64,000 nt of DNA from JAFEDN01 sp963832945 (lineage in GTDB: Bacteria > Pseudomonadota > Gammaproteobacteria > Coxiellales > Coxiellaceae), in NCBI GenBank assembly GCA_963832945.1, contig CAWHVV010000014.1, forward strand, positions 62,001 through 126,000, written 5' to 3'. A model generated the notes under the pieces. The model had not been told where the DNA came from. It ran no database searches and worked only from the letters and a program-made list of their open reading frames with translations. Within the stretch, counting starts at the first letter, position 1, and each line of letters opens with the position of its first letter. A program made the position numbers and the translations under genes. This document shows positions 42,768-52,337 of the stretch, one piece after another.

Positions 42768-45302
42768 CTAGATCGTCATTCTTTTACAGTTTTTACGTAG
42801 AGAAGTTGTCGCTTTAGGTAACAGGTAGGCTGAAGATACAACTAACGCCGCACCAGACATACCAAACACTGCTCCGCTTAAAACGGTAGCCGCGCCTATT
42901 AAAGCAGGTTTAAAAAATCTCGAATAGCCTGTGCGGTTTTTATCTAATTTTTGTACCACTAGCAACTCATCACTGGCATTCACTGCGTTATTTATTAACA
43001 ATTTCATATCCGTACGTGGTTTGAAAAACGATGCCAGGTAACCTTTCTGATATACCGGCTTTTGATCTGAAGATGTTTGTTCTTTTATAGTACTCACAAT
43101 GAAAAAAACAGAACCTGGAGCAGTGTTATCCATAAGATATAATAAAAGTAAATTTAATGCCTTCGGCTCTAAATACTGTAAGACACGTATGAGTAACAAG
43201 TTGACAGGGTTAGAAATATCTTTGCTAAGTTCAACGGCATAATTTAATGTCTCTGTCTCGCTATCTGTCGCATTTAGGTCTATCTGTTTTGCTTCAATAC
43301 CTTTTCTTTTTAACTCCTCTATCGCTGCTGATGCATAATCATAACCAACCACAGACCAACCGGAATTTTTATATTTTTCAATAAATTTTCCAACAGATGA
43401 ACCGAGTTGAAGAATTTTATGACATGAAGTATTTAAATATTTATCCAGTTTATGATCTTCGAAAAAGAAATCTGTATAACTATCTACAGTAATCGGGGAA
43501 GATAGCGTATCTTTAGACATAAGTAGTACTTTAGCATCAGTAGCTGAAGAGTTATTATATTTTTCCCAAAAATTATAATCATAACTAGGTGATTTTTTAT
43601 TTTTAATACCCAGCCCATCCGCTTCCTTCAAAATAAAATAATGGTTTCCTTGGCAATCGACTTGATAAGCTAAACAAACAAATGAAGAATTCGGCGGGAA
43701 CAAAACTTCATATTCCTGAGGAATCTCTGAATAACAGCTGATAGTTTGTCGACTTTTTTCAGAGCAAATCAATAAATAAACATTGTTATTTTTGATTAAT
43801 TCTTCCAATTTATCTTGATTTTCTCTTGAATTAAAATCAGACAAACGAATGGAACTAAAAAATCTATTTTCTTTGAAAGAAGTTCCTTTTTGATAAGCAT
43901 TAATTCGCTTTTTCATATACGCCGGCAAATTATTTGTATCCTCTATTTTTTCAAATCTTGCAAGGATTGATATGGTTTTTTCAGTGGTGTTTAATAAATA
44001 TTTTAGATAGGTTTTAAAATCATTATCATTTGAAAATTCGGTTTTTCGTTCCGACAAGCATAATAGTTTTTCCCTTTGATTTTCTGAGTAATTATTTTTA
44101 TCGAGTTTTTCTAATTCTTCACGAGTGAGAGTTTCTTTAAAAAAATTATGGTTTTTTCTATATGCGTATGAAAATAAAATATCCTTAGAATCTCCGGGTT
44201 CTATATAAAAACGATTTGGAGTCATTTCTTTAAGTTCTGGAAATTCAGAAACCCATTTAAATGATGAATCAACGTTATTTAGTTTTTTTAATCCATGGGT
44301 TGCCATGATGCTTGAAAATAAAAAATTTCTAGTTTCGTTTTGAAATGCAATCCCATCTAAATTTTTCCAACACGGCAAGTCTTGACGCGCGTGACCATTT
44401 AAAAATGAATTAATATCTTTGTAACCAATACCGGTAAATCGATTAATCTCTATTTTTTCTCCTAGTTTTAGCGGGGTTTCTTCAAAACCTGCCATTTGTT
44501 CTTTGTGTAAGTAATATTTTTCTTCAAGCCTCGGATTTGGCAGTTGAGTAGCTCTTACATAATCTAAAAAAACAGTAATTTCATCATCAGTTAAAACAAT
44601 ATGATTTAAATCAGCACCTTCGTCAAAGCATTTTGTAACATCAATTTGGTCTCCTTTCCATTCCGCGACAAGATGTTTGTTTTCGTCATGATAAAAGGTC
44701 ACCTCTGTTTTCTTATCAAGAAGTTTTTTAATGAGGTTTTGTAGTTGTTCGGTAGCGGGAAGTAGAGGCAATGGTCCTGATAAAGGTATAATTTGTTGTT
44801 CATACATTAAAGCATCTGAAAATATTTTTTCATATTGAAATTGCCATATTTTGATGCAACTATATTCTTTTCCACCGGGAGATATTTTTTCATCAACTTT
44901 GTTCTCAGTATTTTCCCATATAGGATCCCTGTCAGCGTTTTCGTCTTTATCTTTGTAACTAACTCCTTTATCATCGGGAAGTATCTGTTCAGAAGTTTTG
45001 GATTCATTGTTTTTCCAGATTGGATCTCTGTCAGCGTTTTCGTCTTTATCTTTGTAACTAACTCCTTTATCATCGGGAAGTATCTGTTCAGAAGTTTTGG
45101 ATTCACTGTTTTTCCAGATTGGATCTCTGTCAACATTTTCTTCTTCGACTAAGCATGCTGTTGTTTCTCCAGTAGAAAAATTGAAATTATTAAAAACAGT
45201 TTGAAAACTACCTAAAGATAAATCAATGAGTGACTGTTGTATTCGATAGGAATCAAAAGTGGTTTCAGAAGATGTTTTTTTTTCATTTTCAATAGATTTC
45301 AT
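42768..45302 (-). CDS. ADP-ribosyltransferase-like and methyltransferase-like repeat protein, candidate effector
   Basis: 844 residues, not a family I can name as a whole. Residues 56-135: tandem 33-residue repeats with core ADRDPIWKN and SEQILPDDKGVSYKDKD. Residues 285-560 fit the R-S-E ADP-ribosyltransferase fold: NRFTGIGYKDINSFLNG, candidate Arg449 (ISILARFEK), FFSS at 481-484 in the STS place, and SEIPQEYEVLFPPNSSFVCL with E530-Y-E532 in the ExE place. Residues 628-790 look like a SAM methyltransferase (ILQLGSSVGKF, VVGYDYASAAIEELK). Residues 799-830 are hydrophobic. There is no signal peptide. Secretion-system effector status is inference from architecture. Confidence 0.6.
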   Translation of the reverse strand: MKSIENEKKTSSETTFDSYRIQQSLIDLSLGSFQTVFNNFNFSTGETTACLVEEENVDRDPIWKNSESKTSEQILPDDKGVSYKDKDENADRDPIWKNNESKTSEQILPDDKGVSYKDKDENADRDPIWENTENKVDEKISPGGKEYSCIKIWQFQYEKIFSDALMYEQQIIPLSGPLPLLPATEQLQNLIKKLLDKKTEVTFYHDENKHLVAEWKGDQIDVTKCFDEGADLNHIVLTDDEITVFLDYVRATQLPNPRLEEKYYLHKEQMAGFEETPLKLGEKIEINRFTGIGYKDINSFLNGHARQDLPCWKNLDGIAFQNETRNFLFSSIMATHGLKKLNNVDSSFKWVSEFPELKEMTPNRFYIEPGDSKDILFSYAYRKNHNFFKETLTREELEKLDKNNYSENQREKLLCLSERKTEFSNDNDFKTYLKYLLNTTEKTISILARFEKIEDTNNLPAYMKKRINAYQKGTSFKENRFFSSIRLSDFNSRENQDKLEELIKNNNVYLLICSEKSRQTISCYSEIPQEYEVLFPPNSSFVCLAYQVDCQGNHYFILKEADGLGIKNKKSPSYDYNFWEKYNNSSATDAKVLLMSKDTLSSPITVDSYTDFFFEDHKLDKYLNTSCHKILQLGSSVGKFIEKYKNSGWSVVGYDYASAAIEELKRKGIEAKQIDLNATDSETETLNYAVELSKDISNPVNLLLIRVLQYLEPKALNLLLLYLMDNTAPGSVFFIVSTIKEQTSSDQKPVYQKGYLASFFKPRTDMKLLINNAVNASDELLVVQKLDKNRTGYSRFFKPALIGAATVLSGAVFGMSGAALVVSSAYLLPKATTSLRKNCKRMTI
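44911..45140. repeat. 99-bp coding tandem repeat
   Basis: Units begin at equivalent bases 44,931, 45,030 and 45,129 (period exactly 99 bp, 33 codons). The first two intervals are nearly identical at the nucleotide level; outer ends are diverged. The period keeps the reading frame, so copy number can vary without breaking the protein. Near-identity suggests recent duplication. Confidence 0.85.
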
Positions 45303-45632
45303 TTCAAGGTTCCTCGCTTTAATACATATCCTTTCCAGGCAATTTTTGTCGTGTACAGATATTTAGTGAATTTTAAATGCATATTATTAAGGTTTTATTA
45401 AAATTTCTAATGAACTCCCCGCTTCAGTACAATTTTTCACCTCTCCCATGATGGGAGAGCCTTAAGCTGACGCCTATGCGATCAAGTCGCGGGACAACGA
45501 ACACGAGAGAAGACCTATACATCAAGATATTATGAAAAGCTGCGGCGTGAAAGACGCCTTAAGAATTGGTGCAGAATCCTGCATGGGACGACGCGCCGGG
45601 CGCCAATTGTCAAAGTTATTTATGCGAGGGTC
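45303..45632. other. Intergenic region without a gene
   Basis: 330 bp between the two large candidate effector genes. It contains a CTCTCCCATGATGGGAGAG hairpin (45,440-45,459), probably a transcription end or fragment of element B, and a GC-richer stretch (45,465-45,600) with no start codon that leads a long frame. I see no RNA gene. Confidence 0.4.
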
Positions 45633-48600
45633 CTAATAGCCAAAGACCTGTTCTTCGCTCTCACGATTGGGCGGAGAAAACGAGGGGAGGTAAGCGCCAG
45701 GCTCTGACGAGAACTGAAAATTGGCACACCAGGGCCGAAATTCCTGCGATTGTTCACCGGCTTCGCCGGCCTTAATTTTTAAGCGGGCTATTTCCTGATG
45801 GAGTGATAAAAACTGCTTTGTTTTCGCTCTCTCATCGGCTTTTTTTTCGGCTTCGTATTTCTGGGTAATAAGAGCTATCTCCGCTTCGTGTGAGTTCAGG
45901 GCCTGGTTATGTTTTTGCAGCATCTGTGAATTATCCTCCTTTTGCTTTCTCAGCTCTGTCGTCAGGATTTCCAGTTTTTCCTGTAGTTCAGTCTTATCAA
46001 GAGTTAAACTGTGACAAGTAAGCCGGAGATCGTTCTGCACTTCCCCACCTTTTTTTATTTCATTTTTTAACTCCGGGATAATCTGTTCATTTTCTGTTTT
46101 TTGTGCCAACAACTGCTTTTCAGCTTTTTCTAAATCCTGTTCAAGTTGAAGAATTCTTTGTTCTGATGCCTGAATTTTTTGATTCAAATCTTCAATTTGG
46201 GTTACAGCGGTTTGGTATTTTTTTCTGTTTTTGGTGAGGGAGAAATTTAAAGTCCGTATCTCTTTTTTTAAAGTTTCATTCTTGTTCGTTAAATTCAGGA
46301 GTTCAGCATTTTTTTGATTAATTTCTTTGTTATGTTTTTGCAGCATCTGTGAATTATCCTCCTTTTGCTTTCTCAGCTCTGTCGTCAGGATTTCCAGTTT
46401 TTCCTGTAGTTCAGTCTTATTAAGAGTTAAACTTTGACAAGTAAGCCGGAGATCGTTCTGCACTTCCCCACCTTTTTTTATTTCATGTTTTAACTCCGGG
46501 ATAATCTGTTCATTTTCCGTTTTTTGTGCCAACAACTGCTTTTCAGTTTTTGCTAAATCCTGTTCAAGTTGAAGAATTCTTTGTTCTGATGCCTGAATTT
46601 TTTGATTCAAATCTTCAATTTGGGTTACAGCGGTTTGGTATTTTTTGCTGTTTTTGGTGAGGGAGGAGTTTAAAGTCCGTACCTCATTTTTTAAAGTTTC
46701 ATTCTTGTTCGTTAAATTCAGGAGTTCAGCATTTTTTTGATTAATTTCTTTTTGTATTGTTTCAATCAAAGGGGAGTCCTGTTTTTTTTCTTTCTGGACT
46801 GAAATTTCAGGAACGTTTAAAGGAATATCCCTGATTTTTTGTTCCTGTTGTTTATTTAAAAACTTTTGAAATTTAGAAAGATCCGCATGATGATACAATT
46901 TTTTTAAGAAAAAAACTTTTCCTGTTTGAAGCAGCCAGTTTAGCAATTTTGTGTTAAGGTTATTTAACGACTCAGCCGCTTCCATGATTTTGTTTAGCCT
47001 CTTCAGAATAGATAAACATTCTTCCATTGATGGTAAGAGAGCGTTAGATTTTTCATAATTTAAAACAATTCGATTTAAGTTCAAAACAATTTCTTCGGCT
47101 TTCTGTATCAGTGGTGATCTTGCTGATTTGCAGCCTTTCGCGCAAAGAAAAAAACTGGCTATCGCCAAAATTTGGTGAACGGTTTCAACGATTCTGGCTG
47201 GGTTTTTTTCATGAATATGAATAATTTTCTGTGCAAGGAATGTGATGATAGCAATAAATTTATCTTGTTCTTGAGAAATTTTCAAATCATTAAATTTTTG
47301 TAAATGCGATTCGCAAACACCAAAAATTAAAAGTTGGTGGTCCCGGAGACGTTCAGGATCACAACTATCGACTGCCAGTTTTTCTACCAAAACCTTTATT
47401 TTTTCAATATCCGGATTTGTTCGAGAAAGTAATTCACGGATGTTTAAAAAATAACATTGAAATTTGAAGAATTGTACCTTAGAGTCTATGGAAAATAATG
47501 AAAGTACTTCCTCGATACAATCGAATAAATTTAACTTAAACTTAAATTCATCACACTCAGACATAGTGTCTAAAGAGGAAATAACCTGAAGGAAAAAGGC
47601 AGGGATTTGCTTGAGCATCTCCGGGACTTCCATTCCTTTTGGAAATTTGCTGAGAGTGTTACCCAGTTCGGTTAAAGATTTCAATATGGGTAATGGTTCT
47701 AAAGAGGATTTATCATCATTAGAATTTTCTGGTTTTTGCAGAGATTTCTTTTTTTGATAAATTTTACGTAATTTATTTTGCGAGTCGGTGATGTTTTTTA
47801 TAATTCGAGGTTTAAGGACGGAAAGTTTTTCCAGATCAAAGACTTTTTGGGTTGTAGAACCTGTATTTCCGGTCTGGGGAGAAGTATGGTTCTGTTTGAA
47901 ACCCGCTAATATTGACCGGTAACCAATGATCTGGGGTGTGGATATCCTCGAAGTTAATTGTTCCCCGATGTTAATCAATAAGATGGATAGCCAGCCGGCG
48001 GCGTCCTGGGGATCCGCGATAAATTGGATTATTAATTTTAGCGGGTAGATACATTGCTGTTCCGATAGCTCCGTTAATTTGTTGGCACTAATCAGCATGC
48101 GCAAACCTGAAATTAAATCTTCCACATTGTTACGGTCTTCCTGGCAAAAGATAGCGACTTCCAGAACGTTATGTATGATACTGCTATACGTTTTACTATC
48201 CGCTGTAGGAACCTGGAGAAACATTGTCATCATTTCTCTGGAAAAATTCAGGAATATTTCCGAAAATTGTTCCTTGTGTGGAATATTTCTAAGCTTAATA
48301 ATATTTCTACAATGTACAGACAGTTGATCTAACAAATAAATTTTTTCTAATTGATGGCTACTATTGTGACTGTTAAACAGCAACACCTTGGTAAGCGCTT
48401 GAATTGCGGCCTGAGCGTCTATTTCTTCATGCGAAAAAAAATAGAGGGCTTGATAATATTTCGATAGTAGCTGACTGGGATATAAGGTAATAGGTTTATC
48501 CAGTAAATCGTAAATTTTATCAATCAGAGTGAATAATTGGATTTCCATTTTAAAAAGAATTTCTGAACCGGGATGCGCCTCAAATAAAGCCGGCAAAGAC

Positions 48601-48896
48601 TTTAAAAAGAAATTAATGATACTGGATGAATTCTCGGAAAGCACTGTAATTTCCAGAGACGATTGCTTCCACGCTTTACAGATTTTTTCTACCGCCGTAC
48701 TCATCGCATAAAGATTTTCAGACTTCGGATTGGAAGCCGTTTTTAAGTCCAGAACTGATTGGAGTTTCCGGGTTACGTCCAGAATTTCAGGAGCTAATTT
48801 TAAAAGCAGTGTCTGCACTTGTGCTCGCGAGTCAGCCGTTGCAGAATTCTTTTTTTCCTGTATGGGTGTTTGGATAGAGGGGGACTCTGATTTCAT
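45633..48896 (-). CDS. Giant coiled-coil protein, candidate effector
   Basis: 1,087 residues, no enzymatic motif recognised. The first ~690 residues are alpha-helical with scattered charged and Leu-rich stretches and no signal peptide. From about 700 to 1,060 it is a continuous coiled coil (e.g. IEDLNQKIQASEQRILQLEQ). Within it a 141-residue unit is repeated twice (ELLNLTNKNETLK, LEKLEILTTELRKQKEDNSQ-like segments). Such proteins are frequent among Legionella and Coxiella Dot/Icm substrates, but a structural or SMC-like role is equally possible. The ATG at 48,896 follows an AAGGATGCC. It neighbours gyrB and the ADP-ribosyltransferase-like gene. Confidence 0.6.
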   Translation of the reverse strand: MKSESPSIQTPIQEKKNSATADSRAQVQTLLLKLAPEILDVTRKLQSVLDLKTASNPKSENLYAMSTAVEKICKAWKQSSLEITVLSENSSSIINFFLKSLPALFEAHPGSEILFKMEIQLFTLIDKIYDLLDKPITLYPSQLLSKYYQALYFFSHEEIDAQAAIQALTKVLLFNSHNSSHQLEKIYLLDQLSVHCRNIIKLRNIPHKEQFSEIFLNFSREMMTMFLQVPTADSKTYSSIIHNVLEVAIFCQEDRNNVEDLISGLRMLISANKLTELSEQQCIYPLKLIIQFIADPQDAAGWLSILLINIGEQLTSRISTPQIIGYRSILAGFKQNHTSPQTGNTGSTTQKVFDLEKLSVLKPRIIKNITDSQNKLRKIYQKKKSLQKPENSNDDKSSLEPLPILKSLTELGNTLSKFPKGMEVPEMLKQIPAFFLQVISSLDTMSECDEFKFKLNLFDCIEEVLSLFSIDSKVQFFKFQCYFLNIRELLSRTNPDIEKIKVLVEKLAVDSCDPERLRDHQLLIFGVCESHLQKFNDLKISQEQDKFIAIITFLAQKIIHIHEKNPARIVETVHQILAIASFFLCAKGCKSARSPLIQKAEEIVLNLNRIVLNYEKSNALLPSMEECLSILKRLNKIMEAAESLNNLNTKLLNWLLQTGKVFFLKKLYHHADLSKFQKFLNKQQEQKIRDIPLNVPEISVQKEKKQDSPLIETIQKEINQKNAELLNLTNKNETLKNEVRTLNSSLTKNSKKYQTAVTQIEDLNQKIQASEQRILQLEQDLAKTEKQLLAQKTENEQIIPELKHEIKKGGEVQNDLRLTCQSLTLNKTELQEKLEILTTELRKQKEDNSQMLQKHNKEINQKNAELLNLTNKNETLKKEIRTLNFSLTKNRKKYQTAVTQIEDLNQKIQASEQRILQLEQDLEKAEKQLLAQKTENEQIIPELKNEIKKGGEVQNDLRLTCHSLTLDKTELQEKLEILTTELRKQKEDNSQMLQKHNQALNSHEAEIALITQKYEAEKKADERAKTKQFLSLHQEIARLKIKAGEAGEQSQEFRPWCANFQFSSEPGAYLPSFSPPNRESEEQVFGY
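45909..46754. repeat. Two 423-bp coding repeats
   Basis: Unit 1 (45,909-46,331) and unit 2 (46,332-46,754) share long identical stretches, for example from CAGCATCTGTGAATTATCCT onward, with a few substitutions. 423 bp equals 141 codons, close to twenty heptads, so the register of the coiled coil is kept. An unequal crossing-over product of recent origin is the simple reading. Confidence 0.85.
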
Positions 48897-48934
48897 AATG
48901 GCATCCTTTCTATATTAAAACTCGTGATCGTCCG

Positions 48935-51376
48935 TTAGACGTCTATATTTTCGGCACTCAGGGCGTTATCTTCAATAAACTGGCGACGTGGCTCTACCTG
49001 ATCTCCCATCAGGGTAGTAAAGATTTCGTCCGCAGCCACGGCGTCGTGAATATTAACCTTCAGGAGACGGCGTGATTGTGGATCCATGGTGGTATCCCAC
49101 AATTGGTCAGGGTTCATTTCACCCAACCCTTTATATCGCGAGATCACCAGACCTCTTTTTGCCTCGTCCATCAGCCAGGCATAAATTTCGTTAAAATCAG
49201 CAGAGGAATAACGTTTTTCACCGCGTTCAACGAATGCATCTTTTTCCAATAAACCAAGAATTTCCTGCCGGGATTCGATAATAAATTTATAATCCTGAGA
49301 ATTCAGAATATCATTTTTTAATAAATATTCTTTGCCAAAACCATGATTTTTGATAATGATTTTGGGATAAAAACATTTTTTTTCGTCATCCGCAACTATG
49401 TCAGTGTGGTAGACCATACCGGGTTCGAGCGGGCAGTTTTTTATATAATTCTGTAAAGACTCAAGCCAGGATTGCACGTCGGCCTCTTTGTCTAATTGCG
49501 CGCTGGAAAGCGGAGGGATGACAAGCATCGCCTCTAGCGCTAATTTGGGAAAATGCCGCGATAATCGTCGTTTACTGTGCAGTGCGCGACGGTAATGTTG
49601 TGCAAGAGTTTCCAGGGCGTTATTGGCAATCCCGGGTGCATGCGCGTTAGGGTGCAATTTTGCGCCTTCGAGAGCAAGTTGCAGCAGGTAATTATCCATG
49701 GCTTCGTCATCTTTTAAATATTGTTCCTGTTTGCCGCGTTTCACTTTATATAATGGTGGTTGAGCGATATAAATATGACCGCGCTCGATCAGTTCAGGCA
49801 TTTGCCGGTAGAAAAAAGTCAGCAACAATGTGCGGATATGTGAACCATCCACGTCGGCATCGGTCATAATGATGATACGATGATAGCGAATTTTATCGGG
49901 ATTATATTCTTCCCGGCCAATGCCACAACCCATGGCGGTAATCAATGTGCCCACTTCGGCAGAACCCAGCATTTTATCAAACCGGGCTTTTTCGACGTTA
50001 AGAATTTTACCTTTCAGCGGCAGAATAGCCTGATTACGGCGATCGCGCGCCTGTTTGGCGGAGCCGCCGGCGGAATCACCTTCGACGAGAAATAATTCGC
50101 AGAGCGCAGGATCTTTTTCCTGGCAATCGGCTAATTTGCCCGGTAACCCCGCAATATCCAGTACATTTTTGCGGCGGGTCATGTCGCGCGCTTTGCGCGC
50201 GGCTTCGCGTGCGCGTGCGGCATCCATCATTTTCATGACGATGGCTTTGGCCTGGGCGGGGTTTTCCAGTAAAAATTCCTGAAGTTTCATGCCGCCACGC
50301 ATGATTCAACCACGGGTTTAACTTCGGATGACACCAATTTATCTTTGGTTTGCGAGGAAAATTTGGGATCTGGCACTTTTACTGATAAAACCGCCGTCAA
50401 ACCTTCGCGGGCATCGTCACCGGTGGTGGCGATTTTATCTTTTTTAGCGAAACCCTTCTTTTTCAATATAGTTATTCAGGGTGCGGGTGAGGGCGCCGCG
50501 TAATCCGGCCAGATGAGTGCCGCCGTCGCGTTGCGGAATATTATTGGTGAAGCAAAACATGGTTTCGATAAAACTGTCGTTCCATTGCATGGCCAGTTCG
50601 ACCACGATATCGTCTTTTTCCTGGGTAAAATAAAATACGTCGGGATGAATGGGCGTTTTATTGCGATTCAGATGTTGCACAAAGGCCTTGATGCCGCCTT
50701 CGTATTCGAAAACGTCTTTTTTAGCGGTGGCTTCTTCCATCAATTCAATTCTAACGCCCGAATTCAAAAACGATAATTCACGTAAACGTTTTGCGAGAAT
50801 ATCGTAATGAAATTCGATGTTGGTAAAAATAGTTGGGCTGGGTTTAAAACGAACTTCAGTGCCCGTTTCGGCGCTAGTAGCCGGTGACGGCGAGGGCAGC
50901 TTGCGGGTTCTCCCAGCCGGTAATGTTGCTCATATAATTTTGCCATGCTGATAGATTTTTAGATACAAATCTTCAGACAAAGCATTGACTACGGAAACAC
51001 CGACGCCGTGTAAACCCCCGGCGACTTTATAGGATTTTTTATCAAATTTACCGCCGGCATGTAAAACCGTCATAATGACTTCAGCGGCGGAGCGGCCTTC
51101 TTCCTGATGAATATCGGTGGGAATGCCGCGGCCATTATCGCGTACTGAAACAGAACCATCCGCATGAATAATGACGTTAATTTTAGTGCAATATCCAGCC
51201 AACGCCTCATCAATGGCATTGTCGACAACCTCAAAAACCATGTGATGCAAGTCCGGATCCGTCATCGGTATCACCGATGTACATTCCGGGACGTTTACGT
51301 ACGGCATCGAGGCCTCTGAAGGACTTGAATGCTCGAAGAATCGTAGTGAGTTATCTGTGGTTGATGCTTTATCCAT
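48935..51376 (-). CDS. gyrB: DNA gyrase subunit B (several frameshifts)
   Basis: ATP-hydrolysing subunit of gyrase. Ordered pieces on the minus strand: SSIQVL and GLDAVRKRPGMYIGDTDDGS, then HHMVFEVVDNAIDEALAGYC, DNGRGIPTDIHQEEGRSAAE, KVAGGLHGVGVSVVNALSE (GHKL ATPase), transducer parts, and TOPRIM with LFLVEGDSAGGSAKQARDRR and IIMTDADVDGSHIRTLLLTF, then RYKGLGEMNPDQLWDTTMDP. At least five shifts (near 51,335, 51,260, 50,940, 50,770-50,880, 50,445, 50,310). Span of 814 codons equals normal GyrB. Conservation in every piece argues for read errors. In the origin order dnaA-dnaN-recF-gyrB it should follow recF directly; here DUF29 genes intervene. Confidence 0.9.
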
Positions 51377-51412
51377 GAGGTTGAAATTATATCCGATTTC
51401 CGGACAAAAAGC

Positions 51413-51560
51413 CAGCGGCTGCCGCTGAGTACAGCGGCAGCCGCTTCCTGTTTTGATCCTGCGCTCGGCGGAGCCGATGCTCGGAATGAAGGGGGAGTCG
51501 CTACGCGCAACTCCCCCTTACGATCCCCCATGGCGTAAGGTATTTTCTGCGAAAATTACT
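51413..51560. mobile_element. Miniature element A, copy 2 (right end lost)
   Basis: Begins CAGCGGCTGCCGCTGAG, a variant of the element A terminus, and follows the interior of copy 1 (TCCTGCGCTCGGCGGAGCCG onward) to the TTTTCTGCGAAAATTA block. It then stops abruptly at the DUF29 fragment instead of continuing to the AT-rich right end. It lies 36 bp upstream of the gyrB start codon. Confidence 0.7.
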
Positions 51561-51562
51561 TG

Positions 51563-52186
51563 TGGACATTGAAAAGCGCCAGGCTTCTGCGACAGGGAAA
51601 GTTTAAAGAAGTAGATATTGAACATGTCGCCGAGGAACTGGAGAGTATGGGAAAGAGTGATAAGCGTCAATTGACCAGCAGGTTGATCGTTTTAATAGCG
51701 CATTTATTGAAATGGCAGTACCAGCCTGAAAGACGTGGTACTCGCTGGAGAAGAACCAGCAATTCCCGCTGAGAATAAAGTGAATTTAAGTATATGAAAT
51801 ATTGGAATAATTTTTCATAAAGAAAAATAATTTTCGCAGAAAATTCTCTGCCCGATGGGGGATCAGAAGGGGGAGAGAGCGGAGCGTCTTCCCCTTCATT
51901 CCGAGCATCGGCTCCGCCGAGCGCAGGATATAAAAAGGAAGCAATTCCCGCTGTACTCAGCGGGAATTGCTGGAGAAGAACTATTATTACCCAGCGTACC
52001 AAAATTCCGCTTATACTTAAGGACAGTCCCAGCCTGCGCCGGGTTCCTGACAGTCTCCGGAATGAGATTTATCAAGCTGCCGTTGCTGATGCCGCTGCGG
52101 AGATACAGCTATCAAAAAATATTTTTCCTGAAAATTGTCCCTATTCATTAGATCAGTGCCTTGACCGTCAATTTTTCCCGAATTAA
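51563..52186 (+). pseudogene. DUF29 gene broken by miniature element A
   Basis: The left part reads TLKSARLLRQGKFKEVDIEH and continues to KWQYQPERRGTRW (to 51,756). After the inserted element the frame resumes with IITQRTKIPLILKDSPSLRR and ends SKNIFPENCPYSLDQCLDRQ, FFPN and a stop at 52,186. Removing 51,757-51,972 plus one 9-bp duplication restores the frame. The N-terminal ~15 residues are replaced by the truncated element to its left. Closest relative is the intact gene at 52,338. Confidence 0.8.
51757..51972. mobile_element. Miniature element A, copy 3, inverted and complete
   Basis: 216 bp with perfect 17-bp terminal repeats CAGCAATTCCCGCTGAG and CTCAGCGGGAATTGCTG, and a 9-bp target duplication GAGAAGAAC (51,748-51,756 and 51,973-51,981). 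The interior is the reverse complement of copy 1. This copy defines the family: 17-bp ends, 9-bp duplication, no ORF. Confidence 0.9.
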
Positions 52187-52337
52187 GACTTGTTAACTTG
52201 GATACTTTAATTTAAAGTAATTCGCACTTGTACAAATCGTACAATTATATCTTATGCGCGAACTTTGACTTTTTAGATTAAATCCTTCAAAATTCGCTCT
52301 TAAGAAAATTTTTAAGTTTGAGAAAAAAGGTAACTAA

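Larger units (their letters stand above)
40843..42771. mobile_element. Miniature element B, copy 1, interrupted by the IS
   Basis: Perfect 16-bp terminal repeats CTAGTACCGTTTCAAT (40,843-40,858) and its inverse (42,756-42,771). The interior has GC hairpins: CTCTCCCCCGTACTCGGGGG near 40,865, a GGCAGTG...ACTGCC stem near 40,910-40,935, and CCCTCTCCCACAAGTGGGAG near 42,711. Removing the 1,752-bp IS gives an element of about 177 bp that matches 52,827-53,024. The two halves meet without duplication of target bases. Confidence 0.8.

Noticed and set aside
44911..45140. Regular 99-bp repeats as a possible CRISPR array
   Set aside because: The units are contiguous, without unique spacers, and read as in-frame 33-residue protein repeats.
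45465..45632. Small RNA or short gene in the GC-richer spacer before the coiled-coil gene
   Set aside because: No start codon with a ribosome-binding site, no stable fold that I can defend.
50076..50309. Separate small gene opposite or within gyrB
   Set aside because: It covers the same DNA as the conserved gyrB C-terminal half; the apparent start is due to a frameshift.
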